NCBI GenBank assembly: GCA_021442155.1
Contig: CM038216.1
Location: forward strand, 161,433,983 to 161,497,982
Direction of reading: 5' to 3'
From: Cymbidium sinense
Taxonomy: Eukaryota; Streptophyta; Magnoliopsida; Asparagales; Orchidaceae
DNA: 64,000 bases
The position numbers were made by a program, and so were the translations under genes. The notes below the pieces were generated by a model. It saw only the letters and a program-made list of their open reading frames with translations, ran no database searches and was not told where the DNA came from. This document shows, piece after piece, positions 23,296 through 35,930 of the stretch. Each line of letters begins with the position of its first letter. Position 1 is the first letter of the stretch.

Positions 23296-24640
23296 TTATT
23301 CAGTCAGTCTTTCATCATGTCTTATGGAAAGATGATCTTCTCCTTCCCATCTAGTGTGGATTTGGCCTTGGATCAGGCCATACTCACCAACACCACCATG
23401 CATGTCATTCAGTTTGGGCATGGCTTGGTCCTGTGGAAGGGCCACCTCACCACTATCAGAGTGGAGATGGAAAGCCACTCCTTCATTTTAACATCCCATC
23501 AAATTCTGAGTTTCCCTCATTGAAGAGGAAGGCCACTGAGGTTCTCAAGGTAGTGCTCATATCAATTCCATATGTTTTGGTGTCAATTTCGCCAAAGTGC
23601 TCGCAATATATTACAGTCTGCCATTATTATTGCCGGTCCTAGTGAATGCCAACACCTCCTCACCGGTTTCCCCATTCTGGGGGAAGGCTATCTTGGCCTC
23701 TGAGATAGTCTCACATACCTTTGAGGTAGGTTCTAGTTCTCATTCTTCTCTGCTTACTAGGACACAATGTCGTAATAAGAATCAAAAGGTTAAGCGGCAC
23801 TATGAGTGAGTAGCTAGAGAGGTAGATGAGGGTTCTCATGTTGCTGACGAGGGTTCCCCTTGTGACACCTCTCCACTCCTAAGTGGTTGTATGTTTCACC
23901 CCTCTCACCTTCGAATGGAGAAGAGGACTATAGGAGGATTGTTGCATTGCCTCCACCACCAGTGTAGTTGGAGATACCAGCGAGGGAGAGGAGGAAGCCC
24001 ATGCTGGTCATGATGGTTCTTCAGGTGGAGTCTCTGATGCTCGAGGTACATTATTTGAGGACTCTAATCCCTATGAGTTTTAGGGATCATAAACACAAAG
24101 AGAAAGCCTCAGAGGTTAGATTTGCAGCCCAAGCAGGTAGAAAGGAGAGGAGGAGGTATGCTAGACAGTCGGGGGCCTCCACTTTGGTAGATTTTCTAGA
24201 TCGGTGAGTTACTAGGGCCGATCATACCAACAACATAGTCCTTACAGACACTACCAACTGCAGGAGGAGAGCTCAAGTGGAGAGGCAGTTAGTGTCTCCA
24301 CCATCACACTGCTCCACTCATCGCCTACCATCACCTATCCAAGTCCCTCCTTTTGCAGTCCCCACCAAGGTAGTCTGCATCTAGAGAGAGAACATCTCCA
24401 TTTGTGATCCGACTATGGCCTAAGAATCCCACTCCACCTATTCCACCCATTGAGGTTAGGTCAAGCTCTCCCATTTGACCTTTCACCTCAGCCATGGTAA
24501 AGAGGGAGTAGTGACCCAAAAACATCATAGTCGCTCCACCACTACAACCACCAGTAGAGGAAGAAGGGGATATTAATGCAGTCCCCATTGCAATTGATCC
24601 TCCCAGGGAGGGTACTCCATCAATAGGCAGTGTATGACAC
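23296..24640 (+). pseudogene. Degenerate coding region upstream of gag core, unrecognised
   Basis: Open pieces at 23317-23523, 23433-23642, 23597-23809 and 23968-24207 follow one another in shifting frames. Codon-like composition here differs from the AT-rich leader before it. One piece has a basic KHKEKASEVRF and RKERRRYARQSG stretch. I do not recognise a family. By position it could be the N-terminal part of gag or the extra ORF that some Tat-lineage elements carry before gag. The minus-strand frame at 24331-24642 is taken as a shadow. Confidence 0.45.
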
Positions 24641-24649
24641 ATAGCTTAA

Positions 24650-26110
24650 GATGAGCACAGTCCTACAGTCAGTCATCAATGGGTCTATGTCCCAGTACAG
24701 CTGGATAAAGTGGGTGATCGTTCACTAGATTACATCCTAAGTAGTTACTTTGCTGAGATCAAGCAGATGAGTGGGGATGATCATTTTGATCAAGAAGAGG
24801 GTAGAGTAGATTTTGACCCTATTGAGGATGATCGGTTAGAGGACTCAGTAGAAGTCCATATAGTCGATACTTGAGGATCCCTCCATAGAGACTATCAAAG
24901 TCAGGAAAGTATTATGATTGAAGAAGGTGACACTTCTCACTCAACCCAACACCTCCTCCAGTAGCTCAAGTAGAAGGAGGAGTAGATCAACCGGATGGAG
25001 AAGAGGGTTGAGGATTTGTTAGTAGCAGTTCTAACACTCCAAAACTAAGCTCCCATTTCGCATCACAGTCCCATGGAGGTCGATCGGCCCAAGCTCTTAC
25101 ATATCTTAGATCCTCCCAAGAGTACCTCTCTTGTGGATCAGGATAATGGTAGTTTATGTAGGAAGGTCATAGATAGTACCTCCATGCATGAGAAAGACAT
25201 CAAGCAGATGGTAGAACAATAAGTAAAGGAAGTGTTGGCATAAGCTCGAGGGAGCTCATCCATTCCAAAGGATAGACCTTACCTGAAGGAATTCGATGTG
25301 GTCCAATACCCCAAGGGGTTCATGCCACCATCCTTCAAAAATTTCGATAGCAGTGGGAACCCATGATAACGTATGGCTCATTTCAGAGTTGGCTGTTACA
25401 ATGCTAGTGGCAGTGATGCACTTCTCTTCTACCTTTTTGTTAGCTATCTGTCAGGTATTGCATTTGATTGGAATGTTAAATTGCCCAACAGTTTAATGAA
25501 GACTTTTGCTGAGTTGGAGCAACTCTTTATCAAGAGATTTGCTCGAGCCTAGAAGAGGGTAACTGTTGGCGACCTCATTGTAGCAAATAAAGTCTCAATG
25601 AGTCCCTTGTTAGTTATATTCTCAGGTGGCATAACTTGAGTATGAAATATGAATCACAGCTGTCTGAACAACACTGCATTGAAATTCTTCTCAAGAATAT
25701 CAATGGTCCGATCACTTTCATGCTTAAGGGCTTTATAATTAAAATATTTGAGAAATTAATCAACAAGGTGACCAGTCTACAAAAGAAAGCCAAACAATTG
25801 CCTTTCCATGACAAATTATCCAAACCCAAGCCGCATAAAGTGTTTGAGAAGAGGCCAGGTACAATTGTGTCAGTAGATAGAGGGAAGCATCTAGCCAGAG
25901 TTCAGTTTGAGAGATCACGAGCTCAGCAGCCTCCTGTTTTACCTCCTCTTCCACCACCTCGGCCATCATATCGGCCACCACAACTACCATTGTGATCGCC
26001 ACCACCTCCTCCACAATAGTACACTCAGCATTGGTATTCATATCCATCACCAGGTAGCTACTATCCATGTGGTGAAATATTCCCACCATCATCTATCCTT
26101 TTGGAGAGGA
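24650..26110 (+). pseudogene. gag: Degenerate Tat-lineage gag (capsid region)
   Basis: Fragments in shifting frames resemble the retrotransposon gag domain of Ty3/gypsy elements, the structural protein that packages element RNA. In order: an acidic stretch (DDHFDQEEGRVDFDPIEDD, near 24775-24835), KDRPYLKEFDVVQYPKGF near 25268, then AHFRVGCYNASG near 25377, FVSYLSGIAFDWNVKLPNS near 25434-25490 and FAELEQLFIKRFARA near 25506. Next come LSMKYESQLSEQHCIE near 25632 and a proline-rich tail after 25920. The frame 25636-25995 is the longest piece. Stops interrupt the rest. It follows LTR1 and the leader in the expected order. It ends at the antisense LTR that begins at 26115, and the element's protease region resumes at 34107. 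Confidence 0.8.
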
Positions 26111-29100
26111 TAAATGAAAACAAAAATATACGCCTTTTAATTGGGACACCACGTAGATCCACATATATTCTTATTAGGGTGGTCGGGTATGACATTGAGG
26201 AGAGGTGTACTATCTCTAAATATTGAAGTGACCACCCTATAATGAACCTAATCACCTAAATAAGGACTCATAAGGATAATGGGTATGCATCTATACCAAA
26301 GATTCTTCCCCTATTTTACATGAAAAAGTAAAGTAGGGTTTACTTTAAACCGGGTTCGTTAAGTTCCCTATGGAGGCAAGCCCCCATAGTTAATTACATC
26401 TTAAGAAATGAGATTCCTCAAGAATACTCTCGATTAAGGTAAATGATTATTATCTCCAAAGATTCCAATAGGTAGGACTATCAATCGATTAGTTTATTTT
26501 TAGCAAATCAAGTGGGATCGATCAAGAGGAGGGAGTTCTTATCGAAGTCAAATGGAGGTGAGTAGAGGATGTTTAGGATACTAGGAAGCCTAGTAAACAT
26601 CCCAAACTATCATATGGTTAGGCTTTACATTTTTAAAATTGAGGAGAATTATTTGTTTGAGTTGAATTTTTATTAGAAGTTTAGGGCTTATAATTTCATG
26701 ATGCAAGATCATGGAAATGCCTAAGAGGTAAGGATTTATGCTGATGGCCCCAAAGGAAAATAGAAATTGCAGAACCTACATCTATGGAGCTTTAGCGAGG
26801 GTCAAAATCATGACCTAAATCTAAGGTGACAATGGGTATTTGGTCGCCACAAGAGAGGATAACCACCCAGCTTGGACTTATAATCGCTGGGTGGCCAACT
26901 AACTCCTCCTATAATTTTAAATCCATGTAGGCAAGTCATATGCTTTATGCAAGATAGCTGGGCTATTATTTATTTAAAAAGAGACTAAGTCCTTAAACAT
27001 ACTCCCAGAGAGACTAGATCATGTAAGGGCATGAAAAATGACCTATATCTAATGCAAATTATATTACATGTTATCTTTATTTTGCATAATCATTTGACTC
27101 AGGCCTATAAGATTCATATGTCTAATGCATGAGAAGTAAAATTATTGGCCAAAATCAGCAAGAAGGGAGGAGGTGTGTTTGCACCATGGCTCTCAAAGGT
27201 CAAGCCAAGTTTCTCTGGCAAAAGTGGAAGCCCTCCAATCAAGAGTGAAATAAGATGTTGTTGTGCATGATGTTGTAAAAGAAAGACTCATCCAGCTAAG
27301 GGGTTACTAATTCTTTTATCTTGATTTTTAGCTAAGGCTTTAAGTGAGCTTATAAGTTAGTTATTTTTAATTTTGAGTTGATTAATTTGGTATAAGATTT
27401 ATTTTTTACCTAAGAGTCTAATATGCATCCAGGCCATACATCAAAGCAAGGAAAAAACTAGAAAAACATATCATTTCTAATGCATAAGCTAAACAAAACA
27501 TCAAACATTCTATAAAGCTAATGCAAAAGAATAAAAGGTCATTTATGGTCGGGTACCACAGTACAAAGCCGAAAAAAATTGGGTAGCTGAGCTCTACCCT
27601 TATCCAATCTGGATTACAAATGAATTAAATACAAGAAGTAAGGAATTCATTGTTATGGGGGTCTTCAAGCTTCATTTCTTCATTCTTTTTTTTTTCTTTC
27701 TTCTTCTTTTCTTCTTTCTTTCTTTTGGATGGTTGAAAGGTGGATTCTCCAAAGGATTCACATGGTATATAAGGCATGGCCTTATAACCAATGCTCATCT
27801 TAATCCCCATAACAATCATTCCAAAATCCTAATTGTAAAAATACATGAAAAGAAAAAATAAACCTAACTAACATCTACAAAATAGAGATTAGCTAAACAA
27901 ACCATACAAATCCCAAACATGTGTATTAACAAGTTGGACTTAGCACCTCATACATGGGTAACTAAGTGCACCTGACCTATTTTGGATTGTGCTTAAGGGT
28001 ATAAGCAACCTGCATAATAAAAGCAGATACATTGTTATTACAACAACCCTTAAGCACAACCCCCTACATAAGACAGTGATTAGACTAAATCGTCCTACCA
28101 TTCATTCTACGCACATACACACTAGCATCTAAACTAAAACATCACATCATAAAATAAAAGCAAACATCAAACCATGCATCGCCCTAACATAGGACTAGAA
28201 GTGGTGACTTAGCCTAATGTGTGTGCCATGTAAGGTTTATGTGGTGTGCTTAGCTAGGCTTTAAGGTTAGGATTTTCTAAGTATGAAAATGTTCAACTTA
28301 GAAGGGTGGTCTCATTTAAGTTGTTTAATTGATATGGGTTAATTTTATTTGATGATTTGATTTGGTTTGAATGGATCTACTTAGTTACTAAAGGTTGTAA
28401 AGAGAGGAAAAGAGAAGAGAACTTCTCTTTCCTCCCTACCTTAAGTGATTTCTAAGGTAGATTTATTAAGGATTTTTGTTTAGGGAATGTTTTATTATGT
28501 ATTTTAATTAATTCTAAGTTTATATTTTCTCTAACAAACCTATTCAAAAAGAAATGCATTTTAAGATTAAGTGAATTACTATCACAAAACACACAATATT
28601 TTATTACATTCCCACATGTGAATAACATGCATATGAATGGATCCTAAGCATATTTATACATACAAATGGGAATGTTTAGCATACTTTATGATGAATGCTA
28701 AGTGAGTTTCTTAAGAAAATTTGAATGCTTTATGATGCATGATTTTTATTAAGTAGAAAAGAGATATTCTTATCAATTTTTCACATATACACATGTATGT
28801 ATGAAAGGCATAAGTGAGTACGGTACCATTGTTAACCAAGGGTGTAAGGTACAAGACCTACTTAGGGCTACTTAAATCCTCACAACCCCAGGGTTGTCAA
28901 GACTAATATACCACTTTCCTTAAATACAAGCATATGTACAAAAGAAATGAATGGAAAAGAAATAGACAAAAGTTTGTATTTGTTTGTTTGATTTATTTAT
29001 GCAATTTATATGTGTAGGTGTGGATGTCCTTCTTTAAGTAATAACATAAGAATGAATAGAAATGGAGTTAGGCAAGTGTTATGTTCTTTTCAAATGAACT

Positions 29101-30939
29101 ATATACTTTGCCAAATCCTATTCAAAAATATGCTAAAAGAAAAGAAAAAGGAAAAGTACACTATGCAAATCATCATATTTATGCCCACATGCAAGCTTAT
29201 AAATAATTATAAGTAGCACACTTTCAGTTTTAGGCATTTAATTTATAGATTTAGAAATTAGTTTTGGATTTAATAGTGATACTAACCAGTCATATTTTTT
29301 ACTTTAGCCAAAACATGCAATTTGACATAAAGAAACAATTTCACTTTGAAATTGATTTTAGAAAAGCATGAATGTATGAAACTCATATGACATACACATT
29401 TAGCATGCTAGGAAAGAAATAAAGTGATGCAAGCATGTAATTTTATTCACTCTAATTAATTCCTAAAGATAATCTTATGAAGTAAGATTATTTAAAGAGA
29501 ATCAAAAATTGTTTAATGAGACTTTCATTTTGCTTTGAGTTTGATTTGAATTAGAAAAGTGTGAGAATGTTTGCTGGTCCTTACGCATTCCCACATGTGT
29601 GTATTATTTTAGTTTAATTTTTAGATGATTAGATTAATTTTATGCTTTGGTTAGGTTAAGGTATAGATTAAGTTCATTAATTACCCCTTCCCTATACCAC
29701 TTTAACATATTTAATCAAATAATTATGAGCCAATGTATAACATAAAACTGTAAGGAATTTAAATTAGCAATGCATCCTAGGAAAGAAAGGTACCTAATAT
29801 AATGGGCTAACAATTAATGATTAATTAAGCTAAAGTGTTTAATTTAAGTACTTTCATAACCTTTCCCACACATATGGGTTAGGTATGATTTCCTTAGGTT
29901 ACTTAAATTATTGAACATCTAAACATCTACCCAAGAAGGATTGATTAAGTTTCTGGATTAATTTTAGTTTTGAGAATTTGATTTGATTAATTAAGTAGAT
30001 CATTAGTGGATTAACCCTTAATTAGATTTAGATTTAAGCAAGAAAGGGGGTTTAGGGAATAGCTTAAGAAAAATATCCCAAAATCATTCCATAAACCTCT
30101 TAATCACTTAAATAAAGTTTAATTAACTTAATCAAAGAATTAAACCATTATTCATATGCTTAATTAACCTTAATTATATTAAGAGAGTGATTAGGGGTTC
30201 ATTAATTAATTTCCCTGATTAACTTATTAATAAATTTTAAGAAAATTAGGGGAGGCAGAAGTCATCTCACTAAATATGCCTGAGAATTTTGGAATTAATT
30301 AATAAAGTCATTAGGAAGTAATTAAGGTTATTAAATTTTTAAATAAACCCTAATTATGAAAAATCTACTATTTCAATTCAATTAGAAACATTTTATTAGA
30401 TTCTCCTCTAAAGTATCTTTAAAATGAACCTAAGTTTATATTTTTTGGATTTTTTTACAATTTGTTATGAATTTAGGGAGTTTCAATTGATTAAAGTGAT
30501 TTTTAAGAATTCTGCTAATTTATTTTATTAAACTAAATCATTTGAAACTCAAAATTCAATATCTTAATCCAAAGTTATTTTGACTTGAAATTTTATGGTA
30601 GGTGTATTTTAACATCAATTTTAATCTCTAAAAATTTTAACTTAATCTGACATGTATTTTTGGTTTAATTAAAGAAATTTAATTTTTACTAAAACTCAAA
30701 TTAAGCTCAAAATACTCAATGAAATTTGGGGATTTTAGGTTTGTTGGATTCCTCTCAGAAAGATGAATCCAACATGCCCTTGTTTGTAATTTTTGATTAA
30801 GTATTTTATTTTATATGAATTTTTTTTATATTTTAAGTGATTTAAATTAATTTTTAAAATCGAAAAATCCGCACGGTGTTAACGTGGCAATGTGGCACCA
30901 TGTGGCACCGCGGCGATTGACGTGTCGCATTAATGAAAA

Positions 30940-31495
30940 AAATAGGTCAATGCCGAGAATGACATGCAATGACCGTCATTGCATGACCGCCCATATGACA
31001 GCGATCGAGGCATGATCGGTGCATGAATGTCCGAAAACCATGTGGTTGACCGCCCATATCAAGAAATCAAAGGCTCGATCATCCATGCATGATCTGATCC
31101 ATTTGATCCGCAAACTGGATCGAGCGGTTGTCCACCGCACAATGACAAAAAACAAGCTTTTTAAAAAAAGAAAAATAGGATTTCTAAGTGAGCAGAAAAT
31201 AGGTCAATGGTCTAGAATGACGCGTTATGACCGTCCTGCAGATCGGATGGTCCATATCGACATATGCATCGAGGCGTGGATCGCGGCGCGATGATCAGCC
31301 GTCCGACAGCGCAACCACGTGGTTGGACTATCCATATCACATCAAGAAATTCAAAGGCTTGGATCTTGCAATCCATGAGTGATCCGATCCATCTAATCCT
31401 GCGAACCGCAGGATCAGACGATGGTTGTAGCCCACCGATAGTGATCAGTAAAAATAAGCTTTTTAAAAAAAGAAAAATAGGATTTTTAAGTGAAA
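30940..31495. repeat. Private ~304-bp tandem duplication inside R
   Basis: The block AAGCTTTTTAAAAAAAGAAA at about 31153 recurs at 31457. Before it, CATATCAAGAAATCAAAGGC and CATCAAGAAATTCAAAGGC precede matching GATCTGATCC or GATCCGATCC words. The block is GC-rich for the region. The two overlapping plus-strand frames at 31019-31294 and 31264-31554 share residues only because of the duplication. Confidence 0.75.
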
Positions 31496-32339
31496 ACTTA
31501 TTTAAATGGACTCATTTTCTCATTGATTCACACTGGAAAAGTTCTATTTTCTAATTGGAATGATTTAAAGTAAAATTATGAGATTGTCTAGGATAGATTC
31601 CTAATAATCACGCAAAAATAATCACAAAATGAGGGATCCTAAGGCCGACTACAGTTTTTGAAGGTCACCTCACCGGGGATGTTTTCTGGCAACGGTGGTG
31701 ACTCGAGCGCATTCTTGAGTGAGGGAAGAAGCCTTGGACTGAGCTTAGATTCTCACCTTCACATCAAAATAAAGTTTCCTCTGGTGATCATCATTTCCTC
31801 ACAAAAATCCACTTAGTTTTGAAGTATTTCTCTCCAAAATGAAGTGGGGGTGATTGCTATTGGATTTGGGAGCTCTAGGAGGAGGAGAATGAGAGAAATG
31901 GTGGTTTCTTTCAGCCACCAATCCTTAGAATGAAAAGTAAATGAAAATAAACTAAAATCTACTTTTTGTTTAAAAGTTTGGCTCCAAACTCATGTCATTT
32001 GGCTTGCGGTGGTTGGGAATGGAAGAGAGTCATCCTAGGTGGCTCCCTATAGTTGGCTAAGGCATGGCAAGTAGTTGCCATGATGGACAAGTGGGTGTCC
32101 TGGCCAAGGGGAGGTGAGTGTTTTTCATGCCAAGTGTCTTAATGAGAGAGGTGAGATGATTTCGCCTTCCCATGAGTCATGGCTTCCCTAACCACTCCTT
32201 GGGTTAGAAAATTAGTGTCCTTGGTGCCTATGTGGACCAATGGATGAGTGTCAAGTGGCCAAGGAAGAAAAATGATCACTTGGGAAAGTGTCTTTTATCA
32301 TGGAATGCTCTTGACCTAAGGGCAAAGTGGTCATTTGAC

Positions 32340-33900
32340 ACTTAATTTGATTTAGGAAGATTTGAAATGAGTCAAAAGTAAGTTGGACCAAATTTCATGT
32401 CATCTAAAGTTCATTTGGTTTAATTTGTTAATTTGACTCATTTGGGTCAAATTAGGTCAAAATGGGTTAGGTTGACAAATTGGTCAAATTGGGTCAAACC
32501 AAGAGTTGGGTCAAGTTCAAATGACTATTTGGAGTATATTGGTTCAGTTGGTTTCAATTAATTTGGTTTAATTTGGATTTAATTTAGATTTTGGCCAATT
32601 TGATTCTTTAGGTCAATTTGAGCTAAGTTGACCGATTTGGCCCAATTAACCAAATTGGCTTGAATCTTGGCTTGATTTGACCTTTTAGGTTAAGTTGGGT
32701 TCATGATCAATTGGGTTAGGTTGGGTCTAGTTGGCCAATTAACCAGATTGAGTTTAATCAAGGCTCTGGTCAAGTTCAATAATCAATTTGGAGTGAACTT
32801 GAGCCATTGGTTACAATCAATTTGGTTTAGGTTGTAATTTGGCTAGTTTGGGTTCATATGGGTTAAAGGGTTGACTTGGTCAATGGGCTAGGTTGACTTG
32901 GTTTGACCCAATTCATGACAATTGATTAACTTATGATGATCAACAAATATGACATGAAGTTTGGATTGGATTAATTCACTTTGATTTGGATTGAATTGGA
33001 TTTTGGTTCAAGTAGATCAAATTGGCCACTTTGGGTCAAGTGAGCCAATTGGGTTTATTTGGCTTGATCATGGCTTGATTCAAGTTTTGTTGAACTCACA
33101 TATTGATTTATGATTAAAATATAAATCTATTTATAAGAGATTTGAAGTCAAATGGGTTTCGATTCATTTAATAATTTCAAGTTCAAAGGATGAACATGAG
33201 TTTGACTTCGGTTTGATTTTGATTTTGGTTTTGGTTTTATGATTGGAGTTTATGTTTATATTTCGATTCATGATTAAAATATTGATTGAATCATGAAGAA
33301 AAATCAAGGGTTTGGCTTGATTTGAGTTTGATTTAGCTAAGTCCAAGATTTTGACTTGAATGCTTAGGTTGGATTTTGGTTGAATTTGAGTTTGAGTTTT
33401 GAATTTGGTTTTGGATATTTGAATTTATAATTCATTTATATTTGTGAATATAAATGAGAATATAAAGGAGTTATGAGGAAACTTCTTGAATTTTAATTTA
33501 TTTGGATTTTATTTGAGCTAAGTCCTTAGGAGGGAATTAAAAGACTTAGGAAAGCTTTTTGATTTTGATTTGAATTTTTGTTTTGGTTTGATTGATTTAA
33601 ATTTATATTCTATTTATATATATGAATACAAATGAGAATATAAATGGGTTGCGAGAAAATTTCTTGAATATGGATTGATTTGGATTTGATTTGAGCTAAG
33701 TCCTTAAGAGAGAATTAAAAGACTAAGGAAATATTTTTGGAATTTAAGTTTGGATTTCAATCATGGGTTTCGATTATTTGGAGTTTATTCTTGATTTAAA
33801 AAAAAATCCATTGAAATTGATTGAAGGTTTGATTTGGAGTTGAGGTTGATATAATTTTGGAGTTGATTTGAATTTGACTTGAAGGAAGGAAGTTAGGAGT
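32340..33900 (-). promoter_or_regulatory. TTGAC-rich, G-poor segment of LTR R
   Basis: This is the counterpart in R of the segment at 12960-14690. On the plus strand it is C-poor and full of GGTCAAATTGG and GGGTCAA phrases, so on the LTR's own strand it is G-poor and full of TTGACC. The densest part is about 32380-33060. Same interpretation and same uncertainty as for LTR1. Confidence 0.4.
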
Positions 33901-34106
33901 TGGTTCAAGCTATAGGTTAGGCAAATTTTCCTAACACTCCTATGACATGACCTATTCCTATGGCTAACTCTTCTAAGTCTCTAGGGCTAAGTTGAGTGTC
34001 CACCTAATCACTAGATGTGTCTTAAGACTAAGGATCTCTTAAAGTCTAAAAGAATTCCTATATCTAAGATGGAGGGGTTGAGAGCTCATTCCAAATGAGG
34101 TCAACA

Positions 34107-34830
34107 ATCCACCTACTCTTCTAGACAAGTTAAACAAGTCGAAGATCAACCCAAAGTTGATTACAATATCCTCGCTCACCTAAGAAAGTTGTCAGCTAAA
34201 CTAAGCATATATAATTCCCTTATCTTATCTAAAGAGATGAGGGAATCATTAATCAAGGCCCTTTTAGATCCAGAGATATGCTTAGCTTAGCTGATCATTG
34301 TTAGAGAGGATACACATTATTCAAGAGAAGTCTAAGGAGTCACATTCATCGATGAAGAGATTCTTCTAGGGGACATGGAGCACAACCACCCCTCTATATT
34401 ACAGTGGATATGGGTAGATTCAGACTTTCCAGGATTTTGGTTGATCCATGTGCATCAGTGAACATTATGAGTCTAAAGACCCTTGTTTATTTGAAGATTG
34501 GCATCGCTGCACTCCGAGAAGATCGGATGATGTTGAGATGATTCAATGAACTAGGCGAGAGGGTTTTAGGTTCCATAGTGTTACCTTTGGAAATAGGTGA
34601 CTAGAATACTAAAGCAAAGTTATATATAGTTGATTTGAATACATCATTCACTGCTTTGCTCGACAGGCGTTGGATACACCAAAATAAGATGATTCCATCC
34701 TCCCTTCATCAGTGCATCAAGTTTCAGAAGGATGGAATCGAATACTATGTCAAAGGAGATGAAAAGTCATTTTCAGTGAGAGAGGTCGAGATATATGAAG
34801 ATGCAACCTACTATCTTCCTCCAAAATAGA
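34107..34830 (+). pseudogene. pol: Degenerate retrotransposon aspartic protease (pol, plus copy)
   Basis: The region would cleave the Gag-Pol polyprotein. LRKLSAKLS and SKEMRESLIKALLDPEICLA near 34180-34280 match the Tat-lineage stretch before the protease core, as in the minus-strand copy at 63400-63560. The core around the active site reads RILVDPCASVNIM, with the aspartate codon at 34443-34445, then SLKTLVYLKIG. The usual D-S/T-G triad is changed to DPC. The end of the domain is open at 34635-34829. Several stops and frame changes are present. It begins directly at the end of the antisense LTR. Confidence 0.8.
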
Positions 34831-35930
34831 ATGTATACTATCACGAACTTGGTCAAAATTCAAATGCAAAAGAAGAAAAAATAAGAAAAATAAAAAGAAA
34901 AAGAAAAGGAAAAGAAAAAGGAAAGTACAAGTGAGCGAGAAAGGGACAATAAGGAAGAAGTAGAGATGCATATTACATTCTACCATAGTCTATTCCATCA
35001 TATGGACATGTGGGTAGAATGAATCGACCTCCACTAGGCAGAGGTAGATGCAGACATAGAGGTAGTTTTAGAGGTGAAAGATCCCTTGGTTAGCCGCCAG
35101 CCAACATGGGTTATGTTTCAGTTCACAGGAGTACTCTAACTATTCACATAGACTTGAAATCCAAATCGGAGGGCGAGTCTCATGTGATTAGCATACCAAC
35201 CAACCCCTCTTAGCGGGTTTCATTAGAGGTGACACTTGAGTCAGATAGTGATGAATACTAGGCCTCCAAGCAAAGTATGAATGTATTTGAATCAGGTTTA
35301 TGTAAAACTATCAGGTAGCAGTTGGGAACTTTAGCTCTAACCTCACTTTCATCTCAAAAAGTTAAAGGTTTAGTAGTTAAGGAAAACCTTAGGTCTTCCA
35401 TGGATGTCAAGATAAAGAGATTCCTATTGGGATCATCATCGTCAAGTCCAAAAGCTGATGTATAACTTGAGGATAATTCATACAACGAATTAATGGAATT
35501 ACCTTTTGATTGATACTCGCCTTGTGTTCTTAATCTTGCAAAGAAAGATTTGATTTCTTATACATGGTCCAAGCACAGGTCATAGTATTTTTGAGAAGCT
35601 ATGGAATAACAGAGGCATGGATGCATAATCAAGGTCAGGACTAGGATTCGGTACAGTGGGTCTAGTCGACGATGACGATTACTGCTTAGTTGTCACCAAT
35701 CATCTGGAGTCTGATAGGTTGTTCTCCAACCACACTAACTCTTATGAGGAGGTATGTTTAAAAACTTTTGATGATCCAAACGACCTTTAAATCAAAGATG
35801 CACGTCCAAAATTTGAAGAGAAAATCCATTCAACCATTGATAACCTCAAAGAAATCAACCTTGGGATAGAAGAAGATCCACGCCCGACATACATCAGTTC
35901 GCTGCTAAATGAAAAAGAAACCAATGACTT
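34831..35930 (+). pseudogene. pol: Polyprotein linker between protease and RT
   Basis: A purine-rich tract at about 34865-34930 would encode a lysine-rich stretch, and the matching place in the minus-strand copy (62800-62860) has the same feature. It is followed by a basic RPPLGRGRCRHRGSFRG stretch near 35020, by YVSVHRSTLTIHIDLKSKSE near 35112 and by acidic and serine-rich pieces. Just before the RT, INLGIEEDPRPTYISSLLNE (about 35860) corresponds to the minus-strand piece at 61754-61996. No catalytic domain is seen. Many stops. Confidence 0.65.

Larger units (their letters stand above)
26115..34106 (-). mobile_element. R: antisense giant LTR between gag and pol, subfamily 2
   Basis: On the minus strand it starts TGTTGACCTC at 34106 and ends TTTTGTTTTCA at 26115. 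It is colinear with LTR2 (42859-50255), to which it is more similar than to LTR1. For example, the last 400 bp share GATAGTTTGGGATG, CTAGGCTTCCTAGTATC, TAACGAACC and ATATATGTGGATCTACGTGG. Length is 7.99 kb, including a private internal duplication. It sits exactly between remains of gag (to 26110) and of the protease region (from 34107), so it looks like a solo LTR inserted antisense, or one arm of a rearranged inverted pair. Flanking pentamers ATAAA and ATCCA are only 3/5 alike. Open frames inside, including 27655-27861 over a pyrimidine tract, are not genes. Confidence 0.8.

Noticed and set aside
27655..27861. Hydrophobic poly-F frame resembling a membrane segment
   Set aside because: It is the complement of the LTR purine tract; the phenylalanines come from TTC/TTT repeats.
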